Below, piece by piece: positions 34,655-42,805 of a DNA stretch of 64,000 bases. A model generated the notes under the pieces. The model saw only the letters and a program-made list of their open reading frames with translations. It was not told the DNA's origin and did no database searches. Made by a program: the position numbers and the translations under genes. The stretch comes from UBA11098 sp041671525 (GTDB lineage Bacteria; Patescibacteriota; Minisyncoccia; Moranbacterales; UBA2206): positions 25,611 through 89,610 of the forward strand of contig JBAZBJ010000004.1 in assembly GCA_041671525.1 (NCBI GenBank). Reading direction: 5' to 3'. Numbering within the stretch: position 1 is the first letter of the stretch; every line of letters begins with the position of its first letter.

Positions 34655-36667
34655 ATGTTAAAAAACATGGACTTGTTTAAACGCAGGCCGACCAATAATC
34701 CACTGCGTGTTCCGGCCAAGCCGTTTCACACGCAACCGACAAACAAACCGCTACCGACCAGGAATACCGTGCCGGTGCCTTTTCGCACGCAAGCCGCGCC
34801 AAGACCAACGCAAACAACCAGCAGGCCAACTCCCTCTCACACCAAGATCGAAACACCCTATGCTTACCACGCGGTACCTAAAAAAACACCCACACAAAGT
34901 GCGCCCAAAAGATCAACCTCCCGGTTCAAATCTTCACATTCATCTTCTGCGCGACCAAAACAACAGTCAGTTCAAGGCGCATCTGATCTTGCGCCCAAGG
35001 ACAACCTGCGCATCATTCCGTTGGGCGGCAACGAAGAAGTCGGCCGCAACATGACCGTGTTCGAATACGCGGGCGACATCGTGATTTTGGACATGGGCAT
35101 GATGTTCCCAGAAGAGGATATGCCCGGCATCGACTATATTGTCCCCAACATCAGTTATCTCAAAGGCAAAGAAAAAAATATCCGCGGCGTGATTTTCAGC
35201 CATGGTCATCTCGACCACATCGGCGCGGCGCCCATCCTGCTCAATCAATTGGGCAATCCGCCGGTCATCGGCCGTGATATGACGCTCGCCATGATCAAAA
35301 AGAAAATGGAGGATTTTGAGAAAGGTTCCGCTGAGACTCTCCAGACTATGCGCATCAAATCTGTGACGGACAAAATCACTTTGGGCAAATTTCAGATTGA
35401 ATTTTTTGAAATCGAACATTCCATCATGGACGCCGTCGGTGTCATTCTCAAAACGCCACACGGCACCATCATCCATCCCGGCGACTGGACGATGGAAAAA
35501 GACGCCCAAGGCAAAAGTCTGGTGACCTACACAGAGCTGGCTAAACTGCCGAGCCCGCGCATTTTGATGTTGGAGAGTCTGGGTGCCACCAACACCAATC
35601 CCGCCCGCACTACCGAAGAAGAAATGTATTTCAATTTGGACAAGTTGGTCAGCGAAGCTCCCGGCAAAATTATCATCGGCACTTTTTCTTCGCAGATCAA
35701 ACGCATCGGCCACATTTTGGAATATGCCGAAAAAATCGGCAAGAAAGTGGCGTTGGATGGCTACAGCATGAAAATGAACGTCGATATTGCCAAGGAATTG
35801 GGCTACATCAAGATGCACAAGGAAACCTTGATCCCGACCACTGATCTGCACAAATATCCCGCCAACAAGGTGGTGATCATCTGCACCGGCGCCCAGGGCG
35901 AAGGCAATGCGGTGCTGTCACGCATCGTCAACGGCGAACATCGCCACATCCAGATCCAAAAAACGGATACGATCATTTTCTCCTCTTCCGTCATTCCCGG
36001 CAACGAACGCACCGTGCAACGGCTCAAAGACAATCTCTACCGCAAGTGCGACAACGTGATCCACTCTGACATTCTGGACGTGCACATCAGCGGCCATTGC
36101 AGCGCGCAGGACATCCAAGAAATTCTGCGCCAAGTGCGCCCGGATTTCTTTCTGCCGGTTTATGGCAACCACTATATGCTGAAAGAAGCGGAAAAACTGG
36201 CGACTCGGATCGGTTTCAAAAAAGAAAACATCTTCGTGCTGGACAACGGCAATGTGCTCGAGCTGCAAAACGGCCAAGCCAAACTCTTGCCGACCAAAGT
36301 TGACACCAGCTATGTGATGGTGGACGGCCTGGGCGTCGGTGACATCGGCCAAGTGGTGCTGCGCGACCGCCAACTGCTGGCGCAAGACGGCATGTTTGTC
36401 ATCACCGTCATCATCGACAGTAAAACGAAAAAAATCATCGGCAAGCCGCAAGTGACTTCACGTGGTTTCATCTTCGTCAAAGAAAATTTTGACCTGGTCA
36501 ACGCCACCAAGAAAAAGGTGGAGGAGATCGTGGCCAAAAAGACTTCCCCCGACCAGTCCATCAACTGGGACTACGTCAAAAACAACATCCGCGAAACCGT
36601 CGGCTCGTTCCTCTACCAAAAAACGGAACGCCGACCGATGGTGTTACCGGTCGTGATTGAGGTGTAA
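34655..36667 (+). CDS. rnj: Ribonuclease J
   Basis: 670 aa. Residues 1-112 are a low-complexity Pro/Thr/Arg/Gln-rich basic extension. The core from about 116 has the metallo-beta-lactamase fold: LRIIPLGGNEEVGRNMTVFE, HGHLDH zinc motif with H183, H185, D187 and H188, then the beta-CASP region (GTFSSQIKRI, CTGAQGEGNAVLSRI) and HISGHCSAQDIQ. The C-terminal domain ends PMVLPVVIEV. It is a 5'-3' exo- and endoribonuclease. The basic tail probably binds RNA or partners. A 36-bp remnant of the gene's 3' end is duplicated at 37838-37873. Confidence 0.93.
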   Translation: MLKNMDLFKRRPTNNPLRVPAKPFHTQPTNKPLPTRNTVPVPFRTQAAPRPTQTTSRPTPSHTKIETPYAYHAVPKKTPTQSAPKRSTSRFKSSHSSSARPKQQSVQGASDLAPKDNLRIIPLGGNEEVGRNMTVFEYAGDIVILDMGMMFPEEDMPGIDYIVPNISYLKGKEKNIRGVIFSHGHLDHIGAAPILLNQLGNPPVIGRDMTLAMIKKKMEDFEKGSAETLQTMRIKSVTDKITLGKFQIEFFEIEHSIMDAVGVILKTPHGTIIHPGDWTMEKDAQGKSLVTYTELAKLPSPRILMLESLGATNTNPARTTEEEMYFNLDKLVSEAPGKIIIGTFSSQIKRIGHILEYAEKIGKKVALDGYSMKMNVDIAKELGYIKMHKETLIPTTDLHKYPANKVVIICTGAQGEGNAVLSRIVNGEHRHIQIQKTDTIIFSSSVIPGNERTVQRLKDNLYRKCDNVIHSDILDVHISGHCSAQDIQEILRQVRPDFFLPVYGNHYMLKEAEKLATRIGFKKENIFVLDNGNVLELQNGQAKLLPTKVDTSYVMVDGLGVGDIGQVVLRDRQLLAQDGMFVITVIIDSKTKKIIGKPQVTSRGFIFVKENFDLVNATKKKVEEIVAKKTSPDQSINWDYVKNNIRETVGSFLYQKTERRPMVLPVVIEV

Positions 36668-36722
36668 TATTTTCCGCGGGCAGTAAAAAATCTGAACTTT
36701 ATAACAAGGCAATTTCAATGCA

Positions 36723-36762
36723 TAAAAAAATAACCGCCACGGCGGATATTTTTTATTTTTTA
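36723..36762. terminator. Bidirectional terminator between rnj and the 173-aa gene
   Basis: AAAAAAATAA-CCGCC-ac-GGCGG-A-TATTTTTT. T-runs on both strands, serving the convergent genes. Confidence 0.85.
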
Positions 36763-36777
36763 CACTGCTACAGATTT

Positions 36778-37299
36778 TTAATTTGACTTGGATTCCAATG
36801 TGAATATTTCCTTCTTAATCCTATCCATTTCCGTTTCTTTCTGCAGCAAAATGTCCTGATTTTTTTTGATTTCAACCGCTTGCTTTTCAACCTCCGCCAT
36901 GCGCCCGGCCATCGCCGCTTCCAACTTGCTTTTCTTTTTTTCCACTTCTCGCAACATTTTTTCCCCGCCACTTTTTTCCTCTGCGCCTTGGACGATCTTA
37001 TATTCCAAAATTATCATAGAAGACATCCACACGCCCCCGGCCAAGAAAGTGAACGCGACGATATTGTTGATAACATCCGACCGCACATAGACGCCCAAAT
37101 ATTTCAGGGTCAGACTGACCGCCAAAGACGAAAAACCGAAAATAAAGACACAGACCACCAAAATGACCCACAGCCAAAGCACTTTCAAAACCGGCGTTTC
37201 CGGCAATTTGGCGAATTTAATGTCTCGCAGCAGTCCCACGCCCAAAAGCGCCACCGCGACGACTGAGAAAAAAATATTCATGATTGCGATATCAAACAT
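36778..37299 (-). CDS. Membrane protein with C-terminal coiled coil (a)
   Basis: 173 aa. Three membrane helices (about 5-24, 40-64, 78-102) followed by a long charged coiled coil (about 108-170: EKMLREVEKKKSKLEAAMAG, then KNQDILLQKETEMDRIKKEI). The preceding gene has the same layout and overlaps this one by 8 bp, so they form a coupled pair and may be distant paralogues that make a heteromeric complex. The layout resembles the sensor part of a kinase without the kinase domain. Function unknown. Confidence 0.65.
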   Translation of the reverse strand: MFDIAIMNIFFSVVAVALLGVGLLRDIKFAKLPETPVLKVLWLWVILVVCVFIFGFSSLAVSLTLKYLGVYVRSDVINNIVAFTFLAGGVWMSSMIILEYKIVQGAEEKSGGEKMLREVEKKKSKLEAAMAGRMAEVEKQAVEIKKNQDILLQKETEMDRIKKEIFTLESKSN

Positions 37300-37801
37300 G
37301 TTGCTTTTTCAGTTTATTTAATCTCGCCTTTAATTCCTCCAGCTTTTCGTCTTCTTTGGAAATGGTGCCCATCAGCTGTAGCATTTCCATCATATTTTTT
37401 TCCACCTCCCTGATTTTGACGTTCAATTTTTTTCCCAATTCCACGTTGAACTCCTGGATCTGGAGCCGTTGTTTTTCGATTAAATCTTTTTTGGCCCTTT
37501 CCGTCGCGGAAAGACCGACTATTTTCGTCAAAAAAACCACCCACCAGCCGCCGATCAAAAACATCAGGGCAATCAGGGTGTCCACCATAGCGGAATCGCT
37601 TGAAATGCCGCCGCCTTTGGTCAAAATATAGATATACGCGGCATAGGTAACGATAAAAAAAACGTTCATGCCCCACACGATGGACCAATATCTTTTCAAA
37701 CGGTTGCTTTCCACGATGTTTCTGACCTTGTTGACCGCGGCCAAGGAAACGAACAGCCCGGGATACGAAAGCAGCATGAATATAAGGGCGTAATTTTTCA
37801 T
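37292..37801 (-). CDS. Membrane protein with C-terminal coiled coil (b)
   Basis: 169 aa. Three hydrophobic helices (about 3-22, 38-60, 70-95) and a C-terminal coiled coil (about 100-168: LIEKQRLQIQEFNVELGKKL, then MEMLQLMGTISKEDEKLEEL). First gene of the pair. The -10 box TATAAT lies only 6 bp before the ATG, so the transcript may be leaderless. No family recognised. Confidence 0.65.
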   Translation of the reverse strand: MKNYALIFMLLSYPGLFVSLAAVNKVRNIVESNRLKRYWSIVWGMNVFFIVTYAAYIYILTKGGGISSDSAMVDTLIALMFLIGGWWVVFLTKIVGLSATERAKKDLIEKQRLQIQEFNVELGKKLNVKIREVEKNMMEMLQLMGTISKEDEKLEELKARLNKLKKQHV

Positions 37802-37807
37802 ATGTTA

Positions 37808-37818
37808 ATTATAGCATA
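37808..37818 (-). promoter_or_regulatory. Extended -10 promoter TATGCTATAAT, leaderless arrangement
   Basis: Minus strand TATGCTATAAT followed by TAACAT and then ATG. Transcription would start at or next to the start codon. Confidence 0.55.
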
Positions 37819-37837
37819 CCACCAAAAATCAAGGCAT

Positions 37838-37914
37838 CAGCCGATGGTCTTGCCGGTAGTAATTGAGGTGTAAAAACTTTTACGCGGATATTAAAAAGCT
37901 TGACCTTACTACAG
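37838..37914 (+). pseudogene. Remnant duplicate of the 3' end of the RNase J gene
   Basis: 37838-37873 reads QPMVLPVVIEV-stop, matching the RPMVLPVVIEV-stop end of rnj. The similarity continues past the stop (CGCGG, TAAAAA, TGA-CTT, A-ACAGG blocks) and into a second, similarly placed terminator. The body of the gene is absent. The 173-aa/169-aa gene pair lies exactly between the two copies. Confidence 0.75.
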
Positions 37915-37930
37915 GGAAAAATAAACAAAA

Positions 37931-37957
37931 AAAAATACACTCTCGCGGTGTATTTTT
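37931..37957. terminator. Bidirectional terminator AAAAATACAC/GTGTATTTTT
   Basis: AAAAATACAC-tctcgcg-GTGTATTTTT, 12 bp past the stop of the LytR_C gene on the minus strand. Confidence 0.85.
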
Positions 37958-37968
37958 ATTTTTCAAAT

Positions 37969-38637
37969 CTATTTTCCGAGGACCACCACAATGTCCCCAC
38001 TCCTCTGTTCATCCGTCACCGCCGCTGCGACTCCTGACTTGATGCTCCTAGTCACTAAAAATTCCGCCATTTTTTCAGCTTCTGAGCGAAACTTGTCTGC
38101 CGAATAATAGACAAAATTGCCAACCACCCCTTCGGCCGTCCCATTACCCGCCTCCGCTTTAGCATAGCCCTGTGTCACCAACGCCGTTTTCACCTTGCCG
38201 GCCAGACCCGCCGCCGCTCCTTCATTTAAGACTTTCACTTTCAGCGCCGCGATATCAATTTTCGTCGTCTCCTCTTTTAGCGTTTCCACAACAACCTCCA
38301 CCGGAATTTGCTCCACGATTTGCTCCGGTTGCGCGATCGGTTCCGGAATAGCTGTGGCTTTTCCTGCACCATCCTTGAACTTGATTGCAACAAACACACC
38401 TGCCGCAACCAGAATTATGGCCAAGCATGATCCAAGCATCCAAACCATCTTCTTGCCTGTTTTTTTCTTTTTGACGCCCCGGGATCTTTTCCTATCTTTC
38501 GACAAAAGCATCTCCAGGGACTTGGTTTTTTCACTGACGGAGCTGTTTTTCCTGCGCGTGACTTTTTTCACCGCCACCGGCTCGTCAGCGGTTACAGCAT
38601 CCACGTCTTTATTTTCTTTTTTTGCGACTGAATCCAT
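37969..38637 (-). CDS. LytR_C-domain membrane protein
   Basis: 222 aa. Cytoplasmic Lys/Arg-rich N-terminus (about 1-62), one membrane helix (MVWMLGSCLAIILVAAGVFV, about 64-83), an extracytoplasmic linker, and a LytR C-terminal type domain at about 132-222 (LKVKVLNEGAAAGLAGKVKT, YYSADKFRSEAEKMAEFL, and final DIVVVLGK). There is no LytR/Psr catalytic domain; single LytR_C proteins of this kind occur in CPR and actinobacteria and are thought to act at the cell wall. An extended -10 box lies 20 bp upstream. Confidence 0.75.
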   Translation of the reverse strand: MDSVAKKENKDVDAVTADEPVAVKKVTRRKNSSVSEKTKSLEMLLSKDRKRSRGVKKKKTGKKMVWMLGSCLAIILVAAGVFVAIKFKDGAGKATAIPEPIAQPEQIVEQIPVEVVVETLKEETTKIDIAALKVKVLNEGAAAGLAGKVKTALVTQGYAKAEAGNGTAEGVVGNFVYYSADKFRSEAEKMAEFLVTRSIKSGVAAAVTDEQRSGDIVVVLGK

Positions 38638-38657
38638 AATGTTATTTTAATAAGATT

Positions 38658-38668
38658 ATTATACCACA
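38658..38668 (-). promoter_or_regulatory. Extended -10 promoter TGTGGTATAAT of the LytR_C gene
   Basis: Minus strand ATTGTGGTATAAT, 20 bp upstream of the ATG. Same 11-mer as before the histidine kinase and the giant surface protein. Confidence 0.65.
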
Positions 38669-38696
38669 ATAATCCAAGAAGAAAAGTTTTTGAATA

Positions 38697-38728
38697 TAAA
38701 AAAACCGAGAACTGGATTTCTCCAGTTC
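38697..38728 (-). terminator. Terminator of the small three-gene operon
   Basis: Minus strand GAACTGGA-gaaa-TCCAGTTC followed by TCGGTTTTTTTAT. Confidence 0.85.
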
Positions 38729-38738
38729 CCGCCGGGAA

Positions 38739-38957
38739 TCACTCTTTTTTTAAAACTCGCTGTTTTTTCTGTTGCAATACGTCAATTGTGTCGATAGTCA
38801 TTCTGGTCTGTTGCCAGATCTGACTCAAAAATTTTTTCCTCATACCCTTTCTGCTCATCTTCCCTTCACTATACTCGCGAAAGTGCTGCTTTAACTGCTC
38901 CGCGATCTGTAATGGCATGTTTTGAATCAACCGCTCGATCCTCTGTTCTGCACTCAT
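38739..38957 (-). CDS. 72-aa charged helical protein, unknown
   Basis: Starts at ATG 38957 (MSAEQRIERLIQNMPLQIAE), supported by AAGGAGG 11 bp upstream plus GAGG; the frame is open further up but without a better start. Predicted all-helical, very polar (Gln, Arg, Lys), with no membrane segment. Last gene of a three-gene operon and followed by a terminator. Not recognised. Confidence 0.6.
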   Translation of the reverse strand: MSAEQRIERLIQNMPLQIAEQLKQHFREYSEGKMSRKGMRKKFLSQIWQQTRMTIDTIDVLQQKKQRVLKKE

Positions 38958-38983
38958 CCTCTTTTTTCCTCCTTGTATAGTTT

Positions 38984-39460
38984 TTAGAGTATGTCCAATG
39001 CCATAGCAACTTTGATACATTCCACTTCAGTCAACTTGATGCTCTCGACTTTCTGCCGAATGCGTGTGACTAGCTCGCTCTTTCTTCCTAAATTCATAAT
39101 GACCGACATGCTCAAATATGGTTTACTTATTGAGTTCACAACAGTGTAGCTGTTTCTCTCATAATTAATAAGTTCCGAGTCAGAAATAAAAACAAATGGA
39201 CGATTATCGCTTCCACCTGAACCTTCCGTCAACTCTGCAAGTTGTTTTTTTGTCAGAAGATTTTTATCCCACACAACCATCGAGATCTGATAATTTCCGT
39301 CCAGCCCTTTTACCAATGAGCTTATCTTTTTTATCAGCGCATCACTCATTCCTAAATCGATGCAATCGCCGATAAGCTTAAATGCTTCTGCCGGACTAAA
39401 CCTCTTGGAATATATCGCCTCTATCGATTCGTCTTTTTCCTTGTCTGTTGCTCTTTTCAT
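38984..39460 (-). CDS. 158-aa protein of unknown function
   Basis: Helical N-terminus (about 1-50, FSPAEAFKLIGDCIDLGMSD, with SSLVKGLDG), then an alternating beta/alpha pattern (YQISMVVWDKNLLTKKQLAE, NRPFVFISDSELINYE, YTVVNSISKPYLSMSVIMNL) and a C-terminal helix. No catalytic motif recognised. The start shares one base with the preceding stop (TAATG), so translation is coupled to the zinc-ribbon gene at 39460-39735. Confidence 0.6.
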   Translation of the reverse strand: MKRATDKEKDESIEAIYSKRFSPAEAFKLIGDCIDLGMSDALIKKISSLVKGLDGNYQISMVVWDKNLLTKKQLAELTEGSGGSDNRPFVFISDSELINYERNSYTVVNSISKPYLSMSVIMNLGRKSELVTRIRQKVESIKLTEVECIKVAMALDIL

Positions 39461-39735
39461 TATTTTGCCCTCCTCGGTTTTATAGGCTTTCCCTGTTTTT
39501 TGTAAAGTGGTGCGAAGATTACATGATTCGTCGCCCCGGTGAATTCTTCGTCTACCTTAAATTTCCTGCCACACCTATTGCACTTGCCAAAAGGCCTGAC
39601 AGAAATAACGAAAGCGCCGCGCCCACGCGGAATACGATAGGACTGGATCCTGAATTTTACCTTTCCTTTGCATTCTGCTGCCGTTGTTTTGTCCGGACAT
39701 GAAAAATAAATCTTCGCCTCATCTAGAAAAATCAC
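39460..39735 (-). CDS. 91-aa protein with possible zinc ribbon
   Basis: Four Cys residues lie as two pairs (CPDKTTAAEC near 13-22 and CNRCG near 52-55), consistent with a small zinc-binding fold, though the first pair has wide spacing. The C-terminus is basic (KKQGKPIKPRRAK), which suits nucleic-acid binding. First gene of the three-gene operon. Not recognised. Confidence 0.6.
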   Translation of the reverse strand: MIFLDEAKIYFSCPDKTTAAECKGKVKFRIQSYRIPRGRGAFVISVRPFGKCNRCGRKFKVDEEFTGATNHVIFAPLYKKQGKPIKPRRAK

Positions 39736-39766
39736 TTTCTTCCCTCTCTTTCTTTTCAGTTTATTT

Positions 39767-40531
39767 TCACAACCTTTCCCACATAAAATCCAAATACATT
39801 TTCATGGACGCGGCGATGGATTCATCCTCAATCAAAGTCGCATTTTCTTTATCGTATGATACCAGCGCCAACAACGGTCCGGCCACCACGATGTCCGCGG
39901 AAGTTTTTGTGCCTTCCGGCAAAAACTTTGTGTGTGTCACGCCTTTGCCGGCTTCGGCAAATTTGCGATTAAGCGGCGTGTCTTCCAGAATCATGCGATA
40001 AAAAGGTTTTCTTTTCGCAATGTCGCGAAAATAATCCATTTCCTTTTGGAAAGAAATTACTTTGGTGGCCGTTTCATAGGAACCGCAATTAATGACATCG
40101 CGATTTTTCAAAATATATTCGTCGTACACCTTGTTAATCCCCTCCGCGCCTTCGAAGAATTTGATCTGCGGCTTGTTCTCTTGCCGCACATTGATCGCTT
40201 TGAGCAGCGGCAGGATCGCGTTTTGCAGATTATGTTCTTCCGCATGCAGTTTCGCTTTTCGCGCGTGGATCAATTCCATAATCGCTCCTGGGTCTTCGGC
40301 CACAAATAGTTTCTTTTTACCTCGGCGACTTTCAGAAACTAAACCTTTGATTTTCAGCTCAGCAATCGCCTCATAGATGGACACGCGATTGATTCCACTT
40401 TGGCGAGAAATCTCCTGCACCGAGCTCGCGCCCAATTCCAACAGCGCCACATAGGTTGAAATTTCCTTTTCCGTGAAATTCAGTTGTAAAAGAGCCTTTC
40501 GCACCTTGTCTGTCGTATTTTTGTTTTTCAT
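39767..40531 (-). CDS. TrmB-family transcriptional regulator
   Basis: 254 aa. TrmB winged helix-turn-helix at about 10-80 (LNFTEKEISTYVALLELGAS, then SGINRVSIYEAIAELKIKGL), a coiled-coil linker (ARKAKLHAEEHNLQNAI), and a C-terminal alpha/beta domain (from about 120: PQIKFFEGAEGINKVYDEYI, ALVSYDKENATLIEDESIA) like TrmB regulators of sugar metabolism in archaea and in CPR. It is divergent from trpS across a 197-bp AT-rich spacer. Target unknown; the nearby sugar and oxidoreductase genes are candidates. Confidence 0.82.
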   Translation of the reverse strand: MKNKNTTDKVRKALLQLNFTEKEISTYVALLELGASSVQEISRQSGINRVSIYEAIAELKIKGLVSESRRGKKKLFVAEDPGAIMELIHARKAKLHAEEHNLQNAILPLLKAINVRQENKPQIKFFEGAEGINKVYDEYILKNRDVINCGSYETATKVISFQKEMDYFRDIAKRKPFYRMILEDTPLNRKFAEAGKGVTHTKFLPEGTKTSADIVVAGPLLALVSYDKENATLIEDESIAASMKMYLDFMWERL

Positions 40532-40693
40532 AGTATTCTAGCTTAAAAAATTAAATTAATCAACCATAATCTTACAATTTTACTATATTTAATATAAACT
40601 ATCTATATTTTGCTTTATTTATAGGATATATTATAATTGATTTGTTGTAAAGATATTATTTACATTTTTCTTATTTTCCCTCAACCAAGCCTT

Positions 40694-40722
40694 TTGCTAA
40701 ATCAATAATAATGCGCTAATAT
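40694..40722 (+). promoter_or_regulatory. trpS promoter, leaderless arrangement
   Basis: TTGCTA, 17-bp spacer, TAATAT; the -10 box ends 6 bp before the ATG at 40729, so the transcript may begin at the start codon. Confidence 0.5.
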
Positions 40723-40728
40723 ATAAGC

Positions 40729-41712
40729 ATGAATAAACGTATTTTTTCGGGCATCCAGCCCAGCGGCAATCTGCACTTGGGCAATTATTTGGGCGCGATC
40801 CAGAACTGGGTCAAATTGCAAGAGGAATATGATTCCATCTTTTGCGTGGTGGATCTGCATGCCATCACTGTCCCCCAGGATCCTGAGGCTTTAAAAAAGA
40901 AAACCATCGAGGTGGCGAAAATTTATCTGGCCGCCGGCATTGATCCACAAAAATCACCGATCTTTATCCAATCCCACGTCCCCGAACACGCTGAACTGGC
41001 GTGGATTTTGAACACCATCGCCAAAATGCCGGAATTGGAAAAGATGACTCAATTTAAAGATAAGTCTTTGAAGGCTGGTCGCGAAAGCACTAGTGTCGGA
41101 CTTTTTGATTATCCGGTTTTGATGGCCGCGGATATTTTGCTCTACGACACGGACGTGGTGCCGGTCGGCAAGGATCAGTTGCAACACATCGAACTCACCC
41201 GCAAACTAGCTGAGCGCTTCAATAAAAAATTTGGCGAGACCTTCCGGATTCCCGATGCTTTCATCAAAGAAGAAGGCCAAAACATCATGGGATTGGATGA
41301 CCCGTCCAAAAAGATGAGCAAATCCGCCAAATCAGAATACAATTACATCTCTCTGACGGATTCGACCGAAATAGTCAGAAAAAAAATCAAAAAGGCCGTG
41401 ACCGATTCCGGCTCAGAAATTGTGTATCGCGACGACAAGCCGGCGCTCAAAAATTTGATCAATATTTATTCTCTACTCTCAGGCAAGACCATCAAAGAAA
41501 TTGAAAAATTATACATCGGAAAAGGTTACGGAGAATTTAAAAATGATCTGGCTGAAGTTATTGTTGATTTTTTGAAACCTTTCCAAGCCAAAATGGCCGC
41601 TCTGTCTGACGAAAAAGTTTTGTCCATCCTGCAAGCCGGCGCGACCAAAGTCCGCCCGCTCGCCAAAGCCAAATTAGATGAGGCAAAAAAGAAAGTCGGT
41701 TTCGTCTTGTAA
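40729..41712 (+). CDS. trpS: Tryptophanyl-tRNA synthetase
   Basis: 327 aa, class I synthetase. The HIGH-like motif is PSGNLHLGN (11-19) and the KMSKS motif is intact (about 197-201). The binding-site blocks FCVVDLHAITVPQDP and LYDTDVVPVGKDQLQHIEL are the standard TrpRS signatures. It charges tRNA-Trp. Single-gene unit, with its own promoter and a bidirectional terminator. Confidence 0.95.
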   Translation: MNKRIFSGIQPSGNLHLGNYLGAIQNWVKLQEEYDSIFCVVDLHAITVPQDPEALKKKTIEVAKIYLAAGIDPQKSPIFIQSHVPEHAELAWILNTIAKMPELEKMTQFKDKSLKAGRESTSVGLFDYPVLMAADILLYDTDVVPVGKDQLQHIELTRKLAERFNKKFGETFRIPDAFIKEEGQNIMGLDDPSKKMSKSAKSEYNYISLTDSTEIVRKKIKKAVTDSGSEIVYRDDKPALKNLINIYSLLSGKTIKEIEKLYIGKGYGEFKNDLAEVIVDFLKPFQAKMAALSDEKVLSILQAGATKVRPLAKAKLDEAKKKVGFVL

Positions 41713-41793
41713 ACTTTTTAAAATTCGCGATATTTCAGCCTACCAAATTTCCCCGGAATTCAAGCGAATGAACGTTAATTCATCAAAAAAAAT

Positions 41794-41818
41794 AAAGAGG
41801 GAAGATTATTCCCTCTTT
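41794..41818. terminator. Bidirectional terminator between trpS and the oxidoreductase operon
   Basis: AAAGAGGGAA-gatta-TTCCCTCTTT with flanking A- and T-runs. Confidence 0.9.
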
Positions 41819-41839
41819 TTGCTTTCACAGGTTTATACT

Positions 41840-42784
41840 TTATACCAAGCCATGCTCCCTGATGAGCTTCATCAGTCCCTGACCGTATTCCTCTTTCGTC
41901 AGCTCGGGATACGCCATGAAGGCCTTGTGGCCGTTAAAAAAGAAATTATTCTGGAAAATTTCTTGGCGCGTTTTCGCGTCCAGTTTGCGAAAATCATCTC
42001 CCTCCCACCACAGGACGTCCCAGAGATTAATCACGTCCGGCCTTTCTTTTTGAAACCTTAAGAATCCTTCGCGGTCGACGATTTCGGCGCGCGCATTGTT
42101 AATCAGAACCGCGCCCGGCCTCAATTTGGAGAGCATCGCCTTGGTAATCAAATTATCAGTCACCCCGGGAATGTACGGCACGTGCAAGGAAACGATATCC
42201 GCGTCAAATGCCTTTTCCAAATCAGGGATGTATTTCACCCCCAACTCCCGCAGCTCTTTCACTTCGCCGCGAACTTCGACATAACCCAGATCCTTGGTTT
42301 TGCCAGCCAGCATTTTCAAAACTGCAGCACCAATGCCACCGGCCCCGATGATTCTCACTACTGGCGATTTCTCCAGACCCGTAGCGTGATCTTCAGGCCA
42401 GACCCCTTCGCGGGCAATCTTGGTCCGCGCAAATAGCATGATTTGATCATACGTTAAGCGTGCAACTGAGGATTGCCCGCCACCCGTAGGATAAACATGT
42501 ACTCCTTTCTTTTTCAGGAATTCCAACGCCGCCGGTTCATAAAAAGACTCGTAATTTATACCCGCAAAAAAAATCTTCTTGAGTTTCTCAGCCTTTTGCA
42601 TAACCTCCAACGTATTTTTTTCTTCGCCCCCTTGGATATAAAATTCGGCTTCCTTGATCTTCTCTTCGAATTCTTTCGAATTTAGAGAACAGGCCAGTTC
42701 GGCAAGGTCACTCATCTGCCTTACTTCATCCAAATACTTTTCCGGAAATATGCCTGCGCATGTTATTATTCCTTTCGGCTTCAT
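41840..42784 (-). CDS. D-isomer-specific 2-hydroxyacid dehydrogenase family protein
   Basis: 314 aa. NAD-binding Rossmann motif VVRIIGAGGIGAAVLKML (about 142-159), conserved block DIVSLHVPYIPGVTDNLI (about 195-212), catalytic Arg in LINNARAEIVDREG, and a His in FFFNGHKAFMAYPELT where the family usually has its catalytic His. The equivalent of the Glu in the DVfexEP motif is WDVLWWEGDD. It reduces 2-keto acids or oxidises 2-hydroxy acids with NAD(H). Last gene of the oxidoreductase operon, 21 bp after the GMC gene. Confidence 0.85.
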   Translation of the reverse strand: MKPKGIITCAGIFPEKYLDEVRQMSDLAELACSLNSKEFEEKIKEAEFYIQGGEEKNTLEVMQKAEKLKKIFFAGINYESFYEPAALEFLKKKGVHVYPTGGGQSSVARLTYDQIMLFARTKIAREGVWPEDHATGLEKSPVVRIIGAGGIGAAVLKMLAGKTKDLGYVEVRGEVKELRELGVKYIPDLEKAFDADIVSLHVPYIPGVTDNLITKAMLSKLRPGAVLINNARAEIVDREGFLRFQKERPDVINLWDVLWWEGDDFRKLDAKTRQEIFQNNFFFNGHKAFMAYPELTKEEYGQGLMKLIREHGLV

Positions 42785-42805
42785 AATTTTTTCTCCTTTC
42801 TTGAT

